Assembly (NCBI RefSeq): GCF_900129495.1
Contig: NZ_FQVX01000002.1
Span: forward strand, 186,001-250,000
Length of the DNA: 64,000 nt
Direction: 5' to 3'
Source: Geodermatophilus nigrescens
GTDB lineage: Bacteria > Actinomycetota > Actinomycetes > Mycobacteriales > Geodermatophilaceae
The notes beneath the pieces were generated by a model, which did not search any database, was not told where the DNA came from, and worked only from the letters and a program-made list of their open reading frames with translations. Shown here piece after piece: positions 62,067 to 64,000 of the stretch. Made by a program: the position numbers and the translations under genes. How positions within the stretch are numbered: the first letter of the stretch is position 1; every line of letters begins with the position of its first letter.

Positions 62067-62792
62067 TCAGCGGCCCGGCGCTCCGGACCAGCCGAACAGC
62101 GCCGCCGCCCGAGCACGCACGATCTCACGCCTCTCGTGGACAGGGCAGCCGGCGCTCCTGCGCCGGACCGCGGGCGCCGTCGGGGGCGGGGACCGCCGGT
62201 GCCGTCGCGGTGTCCCCTCTCGGGGGCCCGGGTCGGGGGCCGGCCCCTCGCGATGGCGCTCGACGTATCGGGCGGCGTCGCGGAGGACGGTCGGGTGGTC
62301 GCGGAACAGGCCGAGCCCGTGGTTGCACCGCTGGCAGAGCCAGCCGCGGACCACACCGGTCCGGTGATCGTGGTCCAGGTGTCGTGGATCGGCTTCGCTG
62401 CAGATCGCACAGCAGTTCGCCTGCGCGACCCGCAGATCGTGGACCTCCGCGTCGGACATGCCGTACTGGCGCTGCCGGTAGGCGGCCTTGTTCGTCGCGT
62501 TGTGGCAGGACTTGCACCGGCTGCCGAAGCCGGAGGCCGTCCGGCTGCTGCGCACGTAGTCCTCGTGCGCCACCGCCTGCCGGCAGACCGGACACCAGCG
62601 AGAGCCCTCGGGCACCCAGGACAGGTCGCGGACTTCCTTTCCCTGCCTGCGCCGGCTCTCGCGGTACCAGCGGTTGTTCCGTTCCCGGTTGCAGGAGAGG
62701 CAGTAGAAAGAGAGCCCGTCGGACAGGGAGCGGTTGCGCCCGAACTGCGCCGCCGGCTTGTGCTCACCGCACGAGGGGCAGCGCTTGTCCAT
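62067..62792 (-). CDS. Endonuclease VII-like (HNH) protein next to pup
   Basis: A 241-residue protein with three zinc modules. Two N-terminal ribbons are CPSCGEHKPAAQFGRN...FYCLSCNRE and CPVCRQAVAHEDYVRSS...GSRCKSCHN. A recombination endonuclease VII (His-Me finger) domain follows: CAICSEADPRHLDHDHRTGVVRGWLCQRCNHGLGLF, with catalytic LDHDH. The C-terminal 60 residues are basic. Phage T4 endonuclease VII cuts branched DNA. ATG 62792 has GGAAGG 6-7 bases upstream; GTG 62795 is adjacent. It starts 25 bases after pup, likely co-transcribed. Confidence 0.85.
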   Translation of the reverse strand: MDKRCPSCGEHKPAAQFGRNRSLSDGLSFYCLSCNRERNNRWYRESRRRQGKEVRDLSWVPEGSRWCPVCRQAVAHEDYVRSSRTASGFGSRCKSCHNATNKAAYRQRQYGMSDAEVHDLRVAQANCCAICSEADPRHLDHDHRTGVVRGWLCQRCNHGLGLFRDHPTVLRDAARYVERHREGPAPDPGPREGTPRRHRRSPPPTAPAVRRRSAGCPVHERREIVRARAAALFGWSGAPGR

Positions 62793-62817
62793 CACGTCAC
62801 CTTCCGCAGCTGGGCGA

Positions 62818-63027
62818 CTACTCGCCGCCCTTCTGCACGTACGACCGAACGAACTCCTCGGCGTTCTCCTCTAGGACGTCGTCGATCTCGTCGAGGATGG
62901 CGTCGACGTCCTCGGACATCTCCTTGTGGCGCTCGGCGACCTCGGTGTCGGCCGAGGCCTCGACCTCGTCGGTCTCCTCGCGCGAGCGCGTGGCGCGCTG
63001 CTGCCCGCCGGTGTCCCTGGTGGCCAT
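62818..63027 (-). CDS. pup: Prokaryotic ubiquitin-like protein Pup
   Basis: A 69-residue, disordered tag protein: MATRDTGGQQRATRSREETDEVEA at the start, the helical ARC/Mpa-binding region SEDVDAILDEIDDVLEENAEEFVRSYVQ, and C-terminal GGE. Because it ends in Glu and not Gln, PafA can use it directly, without prior deamidation by Dop; Dop would still be needed for depupylation. ATG 63027 has GGGGAGG 4 bases upstream; frames further 5' lack the Pup pattern. TAGTTT at 63072-63067 (minus) is a possible -10. Confidence 0.95.
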   Translation of the reverse strand: MATRDTGGQQRATRSREETDEVEASADTEVAERHKEMSEDVDAILDEIDDVLEENAEEFVRSYVQKGGE

Positions 63028-63111
63028 GTGCCCTCCCCTGGTGCGCGCCGAGTGCGTGCTGCTGCCGAAACTACCCGCAGGTACCGACATGCGGGCGGCG
63101 GAACGCGGGCC

Positions 63112-64000
63112 TCAGCCGCCCGCGCCGAACCGGTCCAGCAGGTGCGCGCGGATGGCCGGCCGCGAGCCGAAGACGAGCAGGAACACCGCCTCGCGCGCCG
63201 TCCGCTCGGCCACGCTGCCGGCCCGGGCCGCGGCGCTCCCGGAGGCCACCACCAGCGCGCCGGCCGCCCGGTGGGCCAGCGCCGCCGCCTCCGCCCGCGC
63301 GGCGGACAGGTCCTCCGGCCCGGCCGCGTCCAGCCGCGCCCGCGCCGCCACCAGCGCGGCGTCCAGCGGCGAGGGCCCCACCAGCGCCGCACACCGCCGG
63401 ACCAGGCCCAGCGCCAGCGAGCCGTTGACCCGCAGCCCGGCCGCGTCGCCCGCCCGGACCTGCGCCAGCGGCGTCGTGCCCAGCAGCCGGCCGACCGGCA
63501 CGCGGTGCCCGCGCAGGCGCAGCTCCACCGTGGCGCTCGCCTGCACGGCCACCAGCGGCTGCGGCACCGCCTCCAGCGTCGGGCCCCCGACCGCGTCGGC
63601 GAGCACGAACGCGACGTCCTCGCCGTCGCGGGCGGCCACCACCAGCACGTCGACCAGGCCCCACCCGGTCACCCACGGCACGGTGCCGTCGAGCACCAGC
63701 TCCCCACCGTCGCGCCGCAGCGTCACCGGCCCGGCGTCCGGCCGGGTCGCGGCCTGCAGCGCGATGCCCGCCCGCACCCGCCCGGCGCACAGGTCCGCCA
63801 GCAGCCCCGGATGCGCCCCGGACGCGGCCAGCCGCCCGACGACGCCGTGGTGCTGCAGGTACACGAACGCCGTCGCGAGGTCGCCGGCGGCCAGCTCCTC
63901 CACCACCGCCGCCAGCGTCGCGCCGTCGCCGTCCAGGCCCCCGGCGGACGCCGGCCCGACCACGCCGTAGAGCCCGGCCGCGGCCAGCGCGTCGAGGTGC
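63112..64000 (-). CDS. Acyl-CoA dehydrogenase family protein, 5' part missing
   Basis: Open to the right edge of the window (reading ...HLDALAAAGLYGVVGPASAGG from base 63999), so the N-terminus is outside. The visible 295 residues show the acyl-CoA dehydrogenase layout: ATAFVYLQHHGVVG, the middle domain GELVLDGTVPWVTGWGLVDVLVVAA, VELRLRGHRVPVGRLLG, and the C-terminal helical bundle. The terminal part lacks the usual catalytic Glu motif in recognisable form. The substrate is unknown. Confidence 0.8.
   Translation of the reverse strand, partial: HLDALAAAGLYGVVGPASAGGLDGDGATLAAVVEELAAGDLATAFVYLQHHGVVGRLAASGAHPGLLADLCAGRVRAGIALQAATRPDAGPVTLRRDGGELVLDGTVPWVTGWGLVDVLVVAARDGEDVAFVLADAVGGPTLEAVPQPLVAVQASATVELRLRGHRVPVGRLLGTTPLAQVRAGDAAGLRVNGSLALGLVRRCAALVGPSPLDAALVAARARLDAAGPEDLSAARAEAAALAHRAAGALVVASGSAAARAGSVAERTAREAVFLLVFGSRPAIRAHLLDRFGAGG

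Noticed and set aside
62067-62792. HNH gene as part of a DUF222/13E12 repeat family
   Set aside because: The domain is endonuclease VII with zinc ribbons; there is no DUF222 region.

Overview
The window is about 64 kb of very GC-rich, densely packed chromosomal DNA from an actinobacterium. Gene order over long stretches matches Mycobacterium tuberculosis: the Rv1822-Rv1832 block (CDP-alcohol phosphatidyltransferase, DUF881, sbp, DUF881, gcvH, garA, MerR, DUF151, MerR, gcvP) and the Rv2090-Rv2111 block (exonuclease, DUF4333 protein, helY, tatC, tatA, pafC, pafB, pafA, prcA, prcB, pup). Several details (a separate lnt/ppm1 pair, DUF5701- and DUF5999-type genes, an endonuclease-VII gene beside pup, very high GC) fit a Geodermatophilaceae-like member such as Blastococcus, Geodermatophilus or Modestobacter. 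That placement is inference. I see no rRNA, tRNA, CRISPR array, insertion sequence or prophage.

Layout. 0-3 kb: end of a PP2C phosphatase, EF-G2, a TfoX-like protein. 3-12.6 kb: membrane/division operon (phosphatidyltransferase-DUF881-sbp-DUF881), gcvH, garA, two MerR regulators, a DUF151 protein, gcvP. 12.7-23 kb: lipoprotein, DUF5701/DUF5999 genes, coaA, GNAT, a beta-lactamase-like hydrolase, a PEBP protein, a HAD/GH65 phosphorylase pair, and a MocR regulator divergent from an EamA exporter. 24-29 kb: a looser accessory stretch with long gaps and two divergent orphan peptide permeases. 29-43 kb: lipid genes (GDPD, two acyltransferases, lnt-ppm1), MFS, tdk, rbpA, fxsA, an amidohydrolase, a YbdK-like ligase. 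41.7-46.5 kb: a recombinase-fold protein, a LexA-box radical SAM protein, Lrp, an M24 peptidase, an exonuclease. 46.5-58.2 kb: helY, DAG kinase, tatCA, pafCB, DUF3866, SDR, pafA. 58.2-64 kb: a permuted photolyase-like protein, prcAB, endonuclease VII, pup, and a partial acyl-CoA dehydrogenase.

Common themes. The Pup-proteasome pathway is nearly complete here (pup, prcB, prcA, pafA; dop is not in the window). DNA-damage control is visible in three ways: the pafB/pafC regulators, a near-perfect LexA box before the radical SAM gene, and a RecA-NDp-type (PafBC) promoter before a zinc-finger gene. At least fifteen genes have a TANNNT element 6-7 bp before the start codon and no evident Shine-Dalgarno sequence, so leaderless mRNAs appear common.

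The most unexpected signal is a 14-bp sequence, GTTNGGGATAACGG, present seven times (14.8, 24.8, 25.5, 26.0, 41.7, 43.9 and 50.3 kb). Every copy is intergenic. One sits at the promoter of the recombinase-fold gene and another beside a 16-bp perfect inverted repeat. I know of no described element with this sequence.
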